This document shows positions 18,258 to 26,776 of a stretch of DNA of 35,389 bases, piece by piece. Location of the stretch: NCBI GenBank assembly GCA_016872605.1, contig VGZI01000048.1, positions 1 to 35,389 of the forward strand, read 5' to 3'. The stretch's first letter is position 1. Every line of letters begins with the position of its first letter. The translations under genes were made by a program, and so were the position numbers. The DNA comes from Planctomycetota bacterium. GTDB lineage: Bacteria; Planctomycetota; Planctomycetia; Gemmatales; Gemmataceae. The notes under the pieces were generated by a model. The model searched no databases. It had not been told where the DNA came from and saw only the letters and a program-made list of their open reading frames with translations.

Positions 18258-19439
18258 ATGATTGACGCGAGACCTGCCTGGCTTTGGCCGACGGCGGCGT
18301 ATGTGCATGTTCCCTTCTGCGCCTACCATTGCGGCTACTGCGATTTCGCCGTTGCTGTCGGACAGGACGAGCGGATCGACGCGTATCTCACGGCGCTTGA
18401 GATCGAGCTGGCCACGCTGAACGAGCCGCAGCCGGTGCGAACGCTTTTCTTCGGCGGAGGAACGCCAACTTACTTGCCGCATCGGGCGCTGGAGCGATTG
18501 TTGCGACTCGTGCAACGGTGGCTACCGCTTGACTCCAACGATCGGCAGGGACATGAGTTTTCCGTCGAAGCGAATCCGAGCTACCTCGATCGTGAAAAAA
18601 TTGAGTTGCTCGCACAGTTCGGCGTCAATCGCCTCAGCCTCGGCGTGCAGTCGTTTCAGCCGAGGCTGTTGCAGATACTGGAACGCGATCATCGGCCCGA
18701 CGACGTGCCTCGCGTCTTGGAGTTCATCCGACCATTTATCGGCAACATTTCGGTCGACCTGATTTTCGGCGTGCCCGAGCAAACGCTTGACCAGTGGCAC
18801 GCCGATCTGACTGCCGCTCTGGAGCTTGGGCCGACGCATATCGCCACGTATGGCTTGACCTACGAGAAGGGGACGCGGCTTTGGAAGGACCGCGAACGGG
18901 GCAAGGTTTCCGGCCTCGACGAGGATACCGAGTACGGATTCTACACGCATGCAATGGACGTGCTGGCCGAAGCCGGATTCGAGCACTATGAGATCTCTAA
19001 CTTCGCTCGCCTGGGTAACCGGTGTCGGCACAACCAGGTGTACTGGGCCAATCACGCCTACTTCGGTTTCGGCGTCGGCGCGGCTCGGTACGTGAATGGC
19101 GTGCGCGAGCTGAACACGCGCGACACGGCGACTTATATCCGACGCTTGCTGGCCTGCGAGTCTCCCACGTTTCAATCCGAGTGCTTGCCGCCGCGAGATC
19201 GTGCCATCGAAACGATCGCTGTGCAGTTGCGCCGCTGCGATGGAATCGGACGCGAGGAATTCCACGAACAAACGGGGTTTTTCTTGGATGACCTCGTAGG
19301 GCCAACGATCCGTGACTTTTTCGAGCAGGGAATATTGCGCGACGAGGGAAGCCGCGTCGCGTTGACTCGGCAAGGCAAGTGTGTGGCGGACGCCGTGGTC
19401 GAGAGGATGATGCGAAATAGTCAGAGCCGCGAAAGTTAG
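18258..19439 (+). CDS. hemW: HemW-type radical SAM protein (heme chaperone)
   Basis: Radical SAM protein formerly annotated as oxygen-independent coproporphyrinogen oxidase; HemW members are heme chaperones rather than oxidases. 393 residues, normal length. The [4Fe-4S]/SAM motif is CAYHCGYCDF (Cys21, Cys25, Cys28), the exact HemW form. FFGGGTPTYLP, VEANPSYLD and LSLGVQSFQPRLLQ are typical of the barrel, and the HemN C-terminal domain follows (YEISNFARLGNRCRHNQVYW). The last residues (SQSRES) and the stop codon are encoded inside a long inverted repeat (19421-19479), so the C-terminal tail was probably supplied by that repeat. Confidence 0.94.
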   Translation: MIDARPAWLWPTAAYVHVPFCAYHCGYCDFAVAVGQDERIDAYLTALEIELATLNEPQPVRTLFFGGGTPTYLPHRALERLLRLVQRWLPLDSNDRQGHEFSVEANPSYLDREKIELLAQFGVNRLSLGVQSFQPRLLQILERDHRPDDVPRVLEFIRPFIGNISVDLIFGVPEQTLDQWHADLTAALELGPTHIATYGLTYEKGTRLWKDRERGKVSGLDEDTEYGFYTHAMDVLAEAGFEHYEISNFARLGNRCRHNQVYWANHAYFGFGVGAARYVNGVRELNTRDTATYIRRLLACESPTFQSECLPPRDRAIETIAVQLRRCDGIGREEFHEQTGFFLDDLVGPTIRDFFEQGILRDEGSRVALTRQGKCVADAVVERMMRNSQSRES

Positions 19440-19479
19440 GGAGCGGACAGCGTTCGCTCCCTAACGGTTGCGGCTCTGA
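19421..19479. repeat. 25-bp inverted repeat overlapping the hemW 3' end
   Basis: Arms 19421-19445 and 19455-19479 match at 22 of 25 positions around a 9-nt loop; the outer part is TCAGAGCCGC and the inner part GTTAGGGAGCG. It includes the hemW stop codon and lies between convergent hemW and the BBP7 gene, so it could stop transcription from either side. No T-run. Confidence 0.85.
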
Positions 19480-19497
19480 TGAGTCGTTCGCAGCACA

Positions 19498-20979
19498 TTA
19501 GAACCTGTACAGCAGCCCGAAGTTAAGGCCCTGCGCCCAGTAAGTGCTGGAGTTCAACAGCACGGCGGGCAGCCGCGCGGAAGTCGAAGTCGTGTTGCCT
19601 GTGAAGGGCCGCAAGTCGGAATTGACGCGAACATCGATCTGCTCGCCCGGCCGCGCTACGTTGGTGAGCATCAGATAGTCGTAGCCTACAAAGATGCGCA
19701 GGTGGTCGGTGATGTCATAGCCGATCTTGACGCCGACTTCGCTCAGGACTCCGAAACGATCCTGCGAGTAGCGGCCGATGTTGGTCTGCGTGATGAGCAG
19801 GGCGCCCTTCTCGGTCTTTGCCACGCCGTTCAGCGTTCGCGTCGTATTGGCGTCGAGTTCAATGCTCTGGTGGACATTGCCGAAACCGAGTTTGGTATAC
19901 CATCCGACCGACCACCTGTTCAGCAGTCGGAATTCGCCGTTGAGGCCGATCTGGCCCCCGTGGAAGAGGTTTCGCGTGCGGAAGTACTCGCGTTCGACAA
20001 ACGACGTTCCCTCGGCGACGACCTGGTTATTGAAGATCGTCCCGTTGGGAAAGAGAATGTTCTCCTGGATGTCGATCCCCTCGCTGAGATTGAGGTGACG
20101 ATACCCAACAAGGCAGTCAATCCACCAGCGGTTACCGCAGAGCCATTTGTAGCGTGCGTTTCCTTCAATGCCCCAGAGCTGGGAATAGGTAGTGACGCTG
20201 GCCGAGCCGATGCGATCGACGTCGTTGAAGACTTCGACGTTGTTGCTGAAATTGTTGAGAACGCTTACGAATGGTCGCCCGAGCCTGAGGCCTAAGCCTC
20301 CATCGTAGGTCGCGGTGGATTGTTGCCCGCCGAGGAAGAAATAATCGACTTCAAAACCCAGGTTGTTACAGAAATGCGGGCACCAGCGGCCAATGCTGAA
20401 ACGACCACCGCTGAAATTCTGGTTGGGTTCGCGTTCGTAGAGAATGGTCGAGTTGGGCAGCAAGAGCGTTGAGCCAGGAGCGGCGCCGACAACCAGCGGC
20501 GGCATCGATTGACCTTTCTGCCACCAGAGCAGGTATTCAGCGCTGATCCAACAACCGCCTTGCCGCGAACACCCATCGCCGGCGAAGAAGCGGGGTCTGC
20601 ACACACCGAGTCCGCAGCAATCATCCAGGTCACCGAGATCGGGCGTGAGGCTGTTGGCGATCGGGGTCGGCACGGGCTTAGGCGCCGGTGGGAAGTTGTT
20701 CTTCGGTTTCTGCTCATTCTTGAGATCGGGTCCAATGACCTCCAGTTTAGGCACGGGCGCCAGGTTCTTGTTTTCTGCGGCCTGCGCTCGAATAATCGCA
20801 GCGGCTGGCGCGTCGCTCGACCCGGCCATCGGACGCGGCAGACTGAGTGTGACCGCCCGGGAGGTCGCTGGTGTGGAACTGTTCGCTGCCTGCCATTTTA
20901 TGGCCGAATCTTGTGCATGTACGCCGCCGACGAACCAGCCAAGCGCCAGGAACAATCCGCCCTTGATGAGTGCCTTCAT
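19498..20979 (-). CDS. BBP7-family outer-membrane beta-barrel protein
   Basis: Planctomycete-type outer-membrane barrel. 493 residues from the ATG at 20979, chosen for its GGAGGG Shine-Dalgarno and because the protein then opens with a signal peptide (KALIKGGLFLALGWFVGGVHAQ). A Pro-rich linker (~90-120) is followed by a cluster of Cys residues (DDCCGLGVC...GDGCSRQGGC) and the family motif WISAEYLLWWQKG. The rest is alternating aromatic/polar strands (for example LRIFVGYDYLMLTN) and ends GLLYRF with the C-terminal Phe expected for barrel insertion. Its neighbour on the same strand is another surface protein, and the two share an inverted-repeat element just upstream of their starts. Confidence 0.9.
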   Translation of the reverse strand: MKALIKGGLFLALGWFVGGVHAQDSAIKWQAANSSTPATSRAVTLSLPRPMAGSSDAPAAAIIRAQAAENKNLAPVPKLEVIGPDLKNEQKPKNNFPPAPKPVPTPIANSLTPDLGDLDDCCGLGVCRPRFFAGDGCSRQGGCWISAEYLLWWQKGQSMPPLVVGAAPGSTLLLPNSTILYEREPNQNFSGGRFSIGRWCPHFCNNLGFEVDYFFLGGQQSTATYDGGLGLRLGRPFVSVLNNFSNNVEVFNDVDRIGSASVTTYSQLWGIEGNARYKWLCGNRWWIDCLVGYRHLNLSEGIDIQENILFPNGTIFNNQVVAEGTSFVEREYFRTRNLFHGGQIGLNGEFRLLNRWSVGWYTKLGFGNVHQSIELDANTTRTLNGVAKTEKGALLITQTNIGRYSQDRFGVLSEVGVKIGYDITDHLRIFVGYDYLMLTNVARPGEQIDVRVNSDLRPFTGNTTSTSARLPAVLLNSSTYWAQGLNFGLLYRF

Positions 20980-20995
20980 AAAACCCTCCATGAGC

Positions 20996-21043
20996 AGTGG
21001 CCAGTGAAGACTTGCCTTTGCTGCCCACTGATCACTGACCACT
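20996..21043. repeat. CAGTGGTCAGTG-type inverted repeat upstream of the BBP7 gene
   Basis: AGTGGCCAGTG (20996-21006) pairs with CACTGACCACT (21033-21043), 10 of 11 matching, beginning 17 nt upstream of the BBP7 start codon. Related element at 23730-23778. Confidence 0.75.
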
Positions 21044-21221
21044 AACATCGTCTCTGGGCGGTCAGGCAACTAATGCCTTCCTTCGCAAACTGCCTCGGCG
21101 ACAATCTTTCGCGCTGGCATATCCCTAACCGGTCGAAGAACGGGACTTACCATACTGGCCGCCAGAGTTTTCGCGATCGGAATTATCGGCGCTATCGTGA
21201 CAGGCTGTGCCCAAAATGTAG

Positions 21222-21294
21222 AACGGCCGGCGCCGGCGGATCGGTGTGCCACGCGAGCCATTCGCATGGTTCCAATCAGCAGGCGCCGGCCGTT
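21222..21294. repeat. 13-bp perfect inverted repeat after the SdrD-like gene
   Basis: AACGGCCGGCGCC (21222-21234) and its exact complement (21282-21294), separated by 47 nt. It begins 30 bp past the stop of the minus-strand SdrD-like gene; possible RNA 3' structure, no T-run. Confidence 0.65.
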
Positions 21295-21323
21295 TGACTC
21301 GACCTGGCTTTCGCATTCCCTTT

Positions 21324-23705
21324 TTACGTTATCTGGCTAAAGCAAAGTTGGTAGAACTCCTGGGACGCGAGTAACCTGCGCGTCAGCGCGTCGAGTGTGG
21401 TCGTGCCGGTTTTGATCGGCGTCGCCCAGGTCTGAATCTCATTGGCTGTCGCGGCGCGACGCAGCGTTAGCCGATAAACGTCGTCAATCTGGTTGGCGAT
21501 CGCTTCTTCGGACGTCAGCAGCCCATGGACGACATCCTGCAAAGGTTCATTCCCCATTGACTGCACAAGCATCTGCACCGATTGCGAACCTGGTACCGTG
21601 TTCAGGATGTCCTGGTACAGCGCGGCGGCAAATTCCTCGCTGCTCGGATAAAGAGCCTGGTAGTCTGCCGAAACGAACAGGTTCTCCTTGACCGCCAGTT
21701 CCGTCGCGCCTGCCTTCAGTTCAGCGATCGTGGCTGCTTTTTCTTGAGCGGTCGGCAGCCGACCCAGGACATCCTGGTAGATTGCACTGGCTTGCCAGGC
21801 GCGGTGGGCGTCACTGGCCCACAGTTCGTTGACAAAACTTGCCGGCGACAGGCCGTTGTGGAGCCGATCGACTGCGTTTAGTGTAGCAAAAGCGTCAAGC
21901 TGTCTGCCCGTCAGCGTGATGGTGCTGCCGACGATAAACGCCATCTCTGCTCGCAACGTTGCATTGATCGCAATCGGCTCCGGAATCTCCGTGAGTTGCA
22001 CTTTGCTGATCACCGGCAGGAGACCGAGGGGCGTGACATTCTTGGGCAGTGGAATCGGTGGCGTTTCCGGGCGCAGTTCGCCGAAGTCGTTGTCCACACC
22101 GTCGAATCCGGATGGCAGCTGAATGTTGCTGAACTCGTCATTGGCCGTCATGCCGCCTGGCGTTCCGATCGTGTCCTTGCCGTCGATGTAACCGCCAGGT
22201 TGCGTCTCATTCAACGCATACGTTCCGGGCCGAAGGTTGGTGAAGGAGTATTCGCCCAATGAATCCGTCGTCGTCGAGAGCACAACGGGACCCTGATCGT
22301 CGAAACCAGTGAGCGTCACCGTGACGTCGGCGATCGGCGCTTCATCAGGATCGCGCACACCGTCGTCGTTAGCGTCGTGCCACACATGCCCGGCGATGCT
22401 GGCCGGTTTGATCTCGCCGAAGTCGTTGTTCTCCGAATTGTCGCCCGCATTCAGGGTGATCTCTTGAATCTGGTCCTCTGCTGGATCGTTGACGACATTG
22501 CCTCCAAGCGTGCCGGCGTTATCTTTGCCATCGAGGAAATCGGCGGGCTGAGTTTCTTTGACGGTGTAAGTACCGGGCAGGAGGTTGGTGAATTCGTAGT
22601 AGCCATTGTCGTCGGTAACCGTCGTTTGGATTCCATCGGGACCTTCGAGCGTAATGAATGTGCCAGGAATCGGGGCCTCATCGACGTCGCGCACCCCATC
22701 GTTGTTGGCATCATGCCAGACGTGGCCGGAGAGCTGTGTTGTCTTGAGTTCGCCGAAGTCGTTATGCACGAGGTCGACGTCGCCGAGAGTGACGAAAATT
22801 GTGTCGGTGCCGACCGAGTTTGGATCGACGATGCCATCCATCGACTCCAGGCCGTCGATGAAGCCGTCAGGTTGCTGCGATTGCACGATCTTGTAGTCGC
22901 CGGGTTGGAGGCAGTCGTAGGCTTTGTAGTGATAGATAACGGTGACGGTCGACTGCGCGGTGCTGCGAACGCGGACGTCGAGGTTGCCGCCGCCGGTCGC
23001 GGTGGACGTGGCAATCGCTGTTTCCGTGATTTCAACCTGGCCGGCGCCGATGTAGGCATCCATGTCCGACCCGGTGATGAAGACGGTCTCGGAACCGTCG
23101 GCGGTCTGCTCGCCGAATGAACCGCCGCTGTCGCCGTCGAAATCGGTGATGCCGTCAAATCGCTGGGCGTGGAACGAGCCTGCCGAGCCGGAGATGGTGA
23201 GCGGGCTAATCATGCCCGGACCGCTCAGTGTTAGCGTACCGGATACGATGCCCGTGATTTCCGATTCCGAGTCGCGGCTGAAGTTCTCGGCCTTGATTTC
23301 GCTGGTGATGGACCCGGTGTGCTGGATCTCGATCGACTCGAGCTGACCCAGCGACGGGTCGAACTGATCCAAAAGCCCGGTGAGTTCGAAGTTTGTCTGC
23401 GTCGGATCGAACGTGACTGTCTTCGTCAGCGTTGCGTCGGTCGTCGGATTGGCGAAGTCAGTGTCGAACTTGTAAAACCCGTCGGCGTCGGTCGTCGTGC
23501 TGGCGATGACGTTATCGTTGAGATCGCGCAGTTCGAGGGTGCTGTTGGCGATCGGCGTTTCCGTGCTGGGGTCGTAGAGGCCGTCGTTGTTGGCGTCGAA
23601 GTACACGTAACCGCTCAGGGCCGTGCACGGGGTCACGCGGTTCTCGAGCGTCTCGACTTGCAGCTTTACGTTGAGATCTCTGAAAGGCTTCTTGGAGCGG
23701 CTCAT
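21324..23705 (-). CDS. Large cell-surface protein: SdrD-like repeats, choice-of-anchor-like insert, DUF4214
   Basis: Probable secreted or surface structural protein of 793 residues. The start is the ATG at 23705, 8 nt after GGAG. The N-terminus lacks a standard signal peptide but has the planctomycete surface motif ETLENRVTP (~19-27). Domains: SdrD B-like repeat 1 (~30-90 and resuming ~262-320), interrupted by a beta-rich block (~95-260) that resembles choice-of-anchor E (LLDQFDPSLGQLESIEI); repeats 2 (~325-430) and 3 (~437-545), each with GHVWHDAN(N/D)DGVRD calcium-binding-like loops; and a C-terminal region (~600-790) of DUF4214-like helical repeats (ALYQDILNTVPGSQ, DDVYRLTLRRAATANE). Acidic Asp-rich composition suits Ca2+ binding outside the cell. 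Confidence 0.85.
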   Translation of the reverse strand: MSRSKKPFRDLNVKLQVETLENRVTPCTALSGYVYFDANNDGLYDPSTETPIANSTLELRDLNDNVIASTTTDADGFYKFDTDFANPTTDATLTKTVTFDPTQTNFELTGLLDQFDPSLGQLESIEIQHTGSITSEIKAENFSRDSESEITGIVSGTLTLSGPGMISPLTISGSAGSFHAQRFDGITDFDGDSGGSFGEQTADGSETVFITGSDMDAYIGAGQVEITETAIATSTATGGGNLDVRVRSTAQSTVTVIYHYKAYDCLQPGDYKIVQSQQPDGFIDGLESMDGIVDPNSVGTDTIFVTLGDVDLVHNDFGELKTTQLSGHVWHDANNDGVRDVDEAPIPGTFITLEGPDGIQTTVTDDNGYYEFTNLLPGTYTVKETQPADFLDGKDNAGTLGGNVVNDPAEDQIQEITLNAGDNSENNDFGEIKPASIAGHVWHDANDDGVRDPDEAPIADVTVTLTGFDDQGPVVLSTTTDSLGEYSFTNLRPGTYALNETQPGGYIDGKDTIGTPGGMTANDEFSNIQLPSGFDGVDNDFGELRPETPPIPLPKNVTPLGLLPVISKVQLTEIPEPIAINATLRAEMAFIVGSTITLTGRQLDAFATLNAVDRLHNGLSPASFVNELWASDAHRAWQASAIYQDVLGRLPTAQEKAATIAELKAGATELAVKENLFVSADYQALYPSSEEFAAALYQDILNTVPGSQSVQMLVQSMGNEPLQDVVHGLLTSEEAIANQIDDVYRLTLRRAATANEIQTWATPIKTGTTTLDALTRRLLASQEFYQLCFSQIT

Positions 23706-23729
23706 GGACAACACTCCGTTGTATGCTGT

Positions 23730-23778
23730 GGCCAGTGGTCAGTGGCGATTCGTCATTCCTGGCCACTGACCACTGACC
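23730..23778. repeat. CAGTGGTCAGTG-type inverted repeat upstream of the SdrD-like gene
   Basis: GGCCAGTGGTCAGTGGC (23730-23746) pairs almost perfectly with 23762-23778, starting about 25 nt upstream of the start codon. Same family as the element at 20996-21043. Confidence 0.8.
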
Positions 23779-24123
23779 AATGCGTCCGGTAATTTGCACA
23801 GATTTCATCGGAATGCCGGCCTTGGCGGAATTAACGTGCAGTGAGGAGTTTCGCCAGTTTGACGAGAATTTGGGCAAGGGAGTCGTTTGCGAACTATCGA
23901 GACGAGTAGGTAGTGCGGCGGCCGCGATGTTTCGCGAGACGATTCATCAACGTTTTTCTGTCGGAGCGGTTGAATTCGATCCTAACCTGCCGTGACAGGC
24001 GACATGAGACGAATATCTTCACATCTGCTCGCCGGAAAACGACTGGATTGTCGAGATCAGGAGTTTTCTTTTCACGGACATATTGCAAGAATTACATGAC
24101 GAGCCGTGCGGCTGTCCGGGATC

Positions 24124-24226
24124 GGTGGAGCGGCGAGCGGTCGGCGCCAGCCGGCTGGCATGTGTTCCTGTCGCGTCAGGCGGGACCAGCCGGCTGACGC
24201 GGACCGCTTGGCCGGTCCACCGCTCC
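24124..24226. repeat. Long imperfect inverted repeat upstream of the BON-domain gene
   Basis: About 35-nt arms (24124-24158 and ~24186-24226) around CCAGCCGGCTGG (24147-24158), itself a perfect palindrome. Outer ends read GGTGGAGCGG and its complement. It lies 57 bp before the BON start. Confidence 0.75.
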
Positions 24227-24282
24227 CATGTCGGGGAAGCATCACTTCAAGGAAGTTCATCGCAGTTCCAGAGTCACTGGTC

Positions 24283-25059
24283 ATGTTTGGCCGATCGTTA
24301 ATTGCCCTGTCTCTAATAGTTGGTTTGGGCCCATCGGTTTCTGCTGGGTCGAATCGCATCCCGAGTGGAGCGGCCCGCGACGTGCTGCACACGTTGCAAG
24401 CTCGCAAGCTGCTCGCCGACGACTCGGAGCTTGGCGCCTACAACATCGGCGTCACCGTCATTGATCGGAAGGCGGTTCTCTGGGGGCCGGCGCCGTCGGC
24501 GGAAGCGTCGTTTCGCGCTGAAATCTGCTTGCGGTCGATGGTCGAGTTAATTGAGGTGCGTAATGAACTTTTCGTGAGTGATCTCGTGCAGCCAATGACG
24601 GCCCCGCTAAGGATCGAAACACCGCCTCTGGTGACGCCGCTGCGCGAGGTGCCGCGGATTCCACGCGACGTTACACCGGCGCCGAACCAGCGCAAACTTC
24701 CCGTGGACGGACGCACCTTTGGGTTCTTGATGGGGCAAGAAAAGAACGATGCAAACAATCCGGTGTCCGCCACGTCGCAACCCAAGCCGAAGCGTTCGTC
24801 CGACGAGGTCAACGTGCTGCGGCCCGATCCCAAGACAGCGCCTACTCTCGGTGTGCCACAGGTCGACGACCTGGATCGCCCGCTGACGGCTGCCGTCAAG
24901 GAATTGCTGCAAAGAAACCTGTCACTGCGTGATGTGCAATTTGTCGTCAAGGACCGGCACGTCTATCTGAAGATAACGGGCGCGGTACACGAGGCAGCCC
25001 GCGAGATTTCTCGGCTGCCGAACGTTGCCGGAATCGCAATCGTTGAACGCCTGCCGTGA
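24283..25059 (+). CDS. Secreted BON-domain protein
   Basis: BON domains bind phospholipid or peptidoglycan-associated surfaces and occur in envelope-maintenance proteins. 258 residues from the ATG at 24283, which gives a signal peptide (MFGRSLIALSLIVGLGPSVSA). Residues ~30-95 form a BON-like alpha-beta unit (DVLHTLQARKLL...NIGVTVIDRKAVLWGPA). A Pro-rich, low-complexity linker follows (~100-190), and a clearer BON domain ends the protein (~200-258: AVKELLQRNLSLRDVQFVVK...REISRLPNVAGIAIVERL). The Shine-Dalgarno is weak; the longer frame upstream is repeat sequence and I exclude it. Transcribed away from the SdrD-like gene; ends 7 bp before the convergent transketolase-half stop. Confidence 0.82.
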   Translation: MFGRSLIALSLIVGLGPSVSAGSNRIPSGAARDVLHTLQARKLLADDSELGAYNIGVTVIDRKAVLWGPAPSAEASFRAEICLRSMVELIEVRNELFVSDLVQPMTAPLRIETPPLVTPLREVPRIPRDVTPAPNQRKLPVDGRTFGFLMGQEKNDANNPVSATSQPKPKRSSDEVNVLRPDPKTAPTLGVPQVDDLDRPLTAAVKELLQRNLSLRDVQFVVKDRHVYLKITGAVHEAAREISRLPNVAGIAIVERLP

Positions 25060-25065
25060 CTCCCG

Positions 25066-26001
25066 TCAAGCCGTGGGCAACGACTTCGCGGCTTTCACGA
25101 TGTCGGCCGCCGTCAAGCCATACTTCGTCAAAAGCTCATCCGGCTTTCCCGATTCGGCAAACGTGTCGTTGATGCCGACGAATCGCATCGGCACGGGATG
25201 CTGCCGGGCGACCGACATCGCCACGACGCTGCCTAGTCCGCCATGCAAGAGGTGCTCCTCGGCAACGACGATGCGGCCCGTCTCCATTGCAGCGGCCCGT
25301 ACGGCGGCCTCGTCAAGCGGCTTGATGGTGTGCATGTCGAGCACCCGCGCCTGCACGCCGGACTTCGCTAACTCCTCGGCCGCTTGCAGCGCCGGCGCCA
25401 CCATTAAGCCGCAGGCAATGATGGTCAGGTCCTTCCCGGCACGCACCTGGCTGGCCTTGCCGAGTTTGAAATCACAGCCGTTCTCGTAAATGAGCGGCAC
25501 GGTGGGTCGGCCGGCCCGCAGGTACGCCGGCGTCCGAATCTTGCCGAGCGCCTCGACGGCCTTGAACGTCGATGGCTCATCGGCCGGGACGACCACGGTG
25601 AAGTTCGGCAATGAGCATGCTAACCCGACGTCTTCGATGCCCATCTGTGACGGGCCGTCCTCGCCGATGGAGATGCCGGCGTGCGTGCCGACGACCTTGA
25701 CATCGAGGCACGGAAACGCGACCGACATCCGCAATTGGTCGTAGGCGTTGCACATGACAAACGCGGCAAAGCTCGCCAGCCAAGCACGTTTGCCTGACGA
25801 CGCCAGTCCCGCCGCTACGCCGACGAGATTCGATTCCGCGATGCCCACATTGAAGAAGCGGTTCGGGAACTTCTTGCCGAAAATCTCGGTGCGTGTCGAG
25901 TTGCCCACGTCACCGTCGACGACGACGATGTCCTGTTGCGTTTCGCCGAGTTGTGCCAGCGCGAGACCGAATGCTTCGCGCGTCGCTTTGCCGAGTTTCA
26001 T
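25066..26001 (-). CDS. Transketolase, C-terminal subunit
   Basis: Two-subunit transketolases split the enzyme into an N-terminal ThDP-pyrophosphate half and this C-terminal half with the pyrimidine-binding and transketolase C domains. 311 residues, usual for the half-subunit. FFNVGIAESNLVGVAAGLA carries the catalytic Glu (Glu56). GTHAGISIGEDGPSQMGIED is typical of the pyrimidine domain, and the C-terminal domain runs from ~185 (DLTIIACGLMVAPAL) to the end. The partner N-terminal half normally sits directly upstream, but here only 100 bp and a hairpin separate it from ahpC, so the partner must be elsewhere. Pathway: non-oxidative pentose phosphate or a related ketol transfer; substrate not proved. 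Confidence 0.93.
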   Translation of the reverse strand: MKLGKATREAFGLALAQLGETQQDIVVVDGDVGNSTRTEIFGKKFPNRFFNVGIAESNLVGVAAGLASSGKRAWLASFAAFVMCNAYDQLRMSVAFPCLDVKVVGTHAGISIGEDGPSQMGIEDVGLACSLPNFTVVVPADEPSTFKAVEALGKIRTPAYLRAGRPTVPLIYENGCDFKLGKASQVRAGKDLTIIACGLMVAPALQAAEELAKSGVQARVLDMHTIKPLDEAAVRAAAMETGRIVVAEEHLLHGGLGSVVAMSVARQHPVPMRFVGINDTFAESGKPDELLTKYGLTAADIVKAAKSLPTA

Positions 26002-26042
26002 GCAGGTGTCTCACAGATTCTCACGTTGACCTAAATGCAACA

Positions 26043-26076
26043 CGCAAGCGAGGGGCAGCAGGAGCCCTTGCTTGCG
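26043..26076. repeat. Hairpin between ahpC and the transketolase-half gene
   Basis: CGCAAGCGAGGG (26043-26054) pairs with CCCTTGCTTGCG (26065-26076), 11 of 12 matching, loop 10 nt. The GCAAGC wording is shared with the repeats inside uvrA. Confidence 0.75.
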
Positions 26077-26101
26077 CTCCGAGATTGTTCGGCTTACTTC
26101 C

Positions 26102-26629
26102 TTACACTTTGAGCGGCGGGTCGCCGGGCTTCCAGTTGCACGGGCACAGTTCATCCGACTGAATCGCATCGAGCGTACGAAGCACCTCCGGCACGCTGCG
26201 GCCCACCGGCAGCGGGTTGGCGCTTGCCCACTGGATGATGCCGTTCGGATCGACCAGAAAGGTCGCCCGCAGGCACGCATGCGCTTCCGGGTGCACGATG
26301 CCTAGATCGAAAGCAAGCCTGGCAGCATTGATCATCGGGTAGGGCAGATTCTTGAGGTCGGCGTGAGCGTTGCGCCAGGCTTGGTGGCTGAACTCGTTGT
26401 CCGTGCTGCCGGCGATCAACTCGCAATCGCGATCACGGAAGTCTTTGATCTTCTTGCCGAACTCGACAAGCTCGGTCGGACAGACGAACGTGAAATCCTT
26501 CGGGTAGAAGAAGTAACAAACCCACTTGTCTTTGTAAGTCTCGTTGGTGATCTTGCTGAATCCATCCTTGCCCAGGCCGACGCAGGCATCGACGGTGAAT
26601 TGTGGAAAACGGTCGCCGACAGTCAACAT
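26102..26629 (-). CDS. ahpC: Peroxiredoxin, AhpC type
   Basis: Reduces hydrogen peroxide and organic hydroperoxides in the cytoplasm. 175 residues from the ATG at 26629 (AAAGGGC upstream). The peroxidatic cysteine is Cys50 in FYPKDFTFVCPTE. The C-terminal ELCPCNWKPG holds two cysteines (162 and 164), the arrangement seen in the mycobacterial-type AhpC that uses more than one resolving cysteine. Arg and Thr of the active site are present. No signal peptide. It is transcribed divergently from tpx across 233 bp, so one regulator could control both; I see no clear OxyR or PerR box. No ahpD or ahpF is adjacent. Confidence 0.93.
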   Translation of the reverse strand: MLTVGDRFPQFTVDACVGLGKDGFSKITNETYKDKWVCYFFYPKDFTFVCPTELVEFGKKIKDFRDRDCELIAGSTDNEFSHQAWRNAHADLKNLPYPMINAARLAFDLGIVHPEAHACLRATFLVDPNGIIQWASANPLPVGRSVPEVLRTLDAIQSDELCPCNWKPGDPPLKV

Positions 26630-26717
26630 GGAAAAGCCCTTTCGTTGCAACACAGTGATGAAATCGTCTATGTCGAGTCATCATACGGCTGGGCGTGATT
26701 GCAGCAAGCGGTTGATT

Positions 26718-26776
26718 CAGAGCTTGACGCGCAAGTGAAGGAAGCGCGGACCTTCGCTTGCGCTTCAGGTTCTGGC
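26718..26776. repeat. TCAGAGCYTGACGCG-type palindromic element, copy 1
   Basis: Imperfect palindrome between ahpC and tpx: CGCAAGTGAAGG pairs with CCTTCGCTTGCG (11 of 12), with outer CAGAGCTTGA / TCAGGTTCTG. Copy 2 in the same orientation is at 27384-27440, on the other side of tpx. Confidence 0.8.

Larger units (their letters stand above)
20980..21323. other. Intergenic region between the two surface-protein genes
   Basis: 344 bp without a gene I can support. It holds the CAGTGGTCAGTG-type repeat next to the BBP7 start (20996-21043) and a 13-bp perfect inverted repeat (21222-21234 with 21282-21294) downstream of the SdrD-like gene. The short open frames here lack family resemblance or good start signals. 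Confidence 0.6.
23706..24282. other. Divergent intergenic region, no gene supported
   Basis: 577 bp between the SdrD-like gene (minus) and the BON gene (plus). It carries two repeat elements (23730-23778 and 24124-24226) and must hold promoters for both genes, though I cannot name convincing -35/-10 boxes. The short open frames inside have no family resemblance. Confidence 0.6.
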
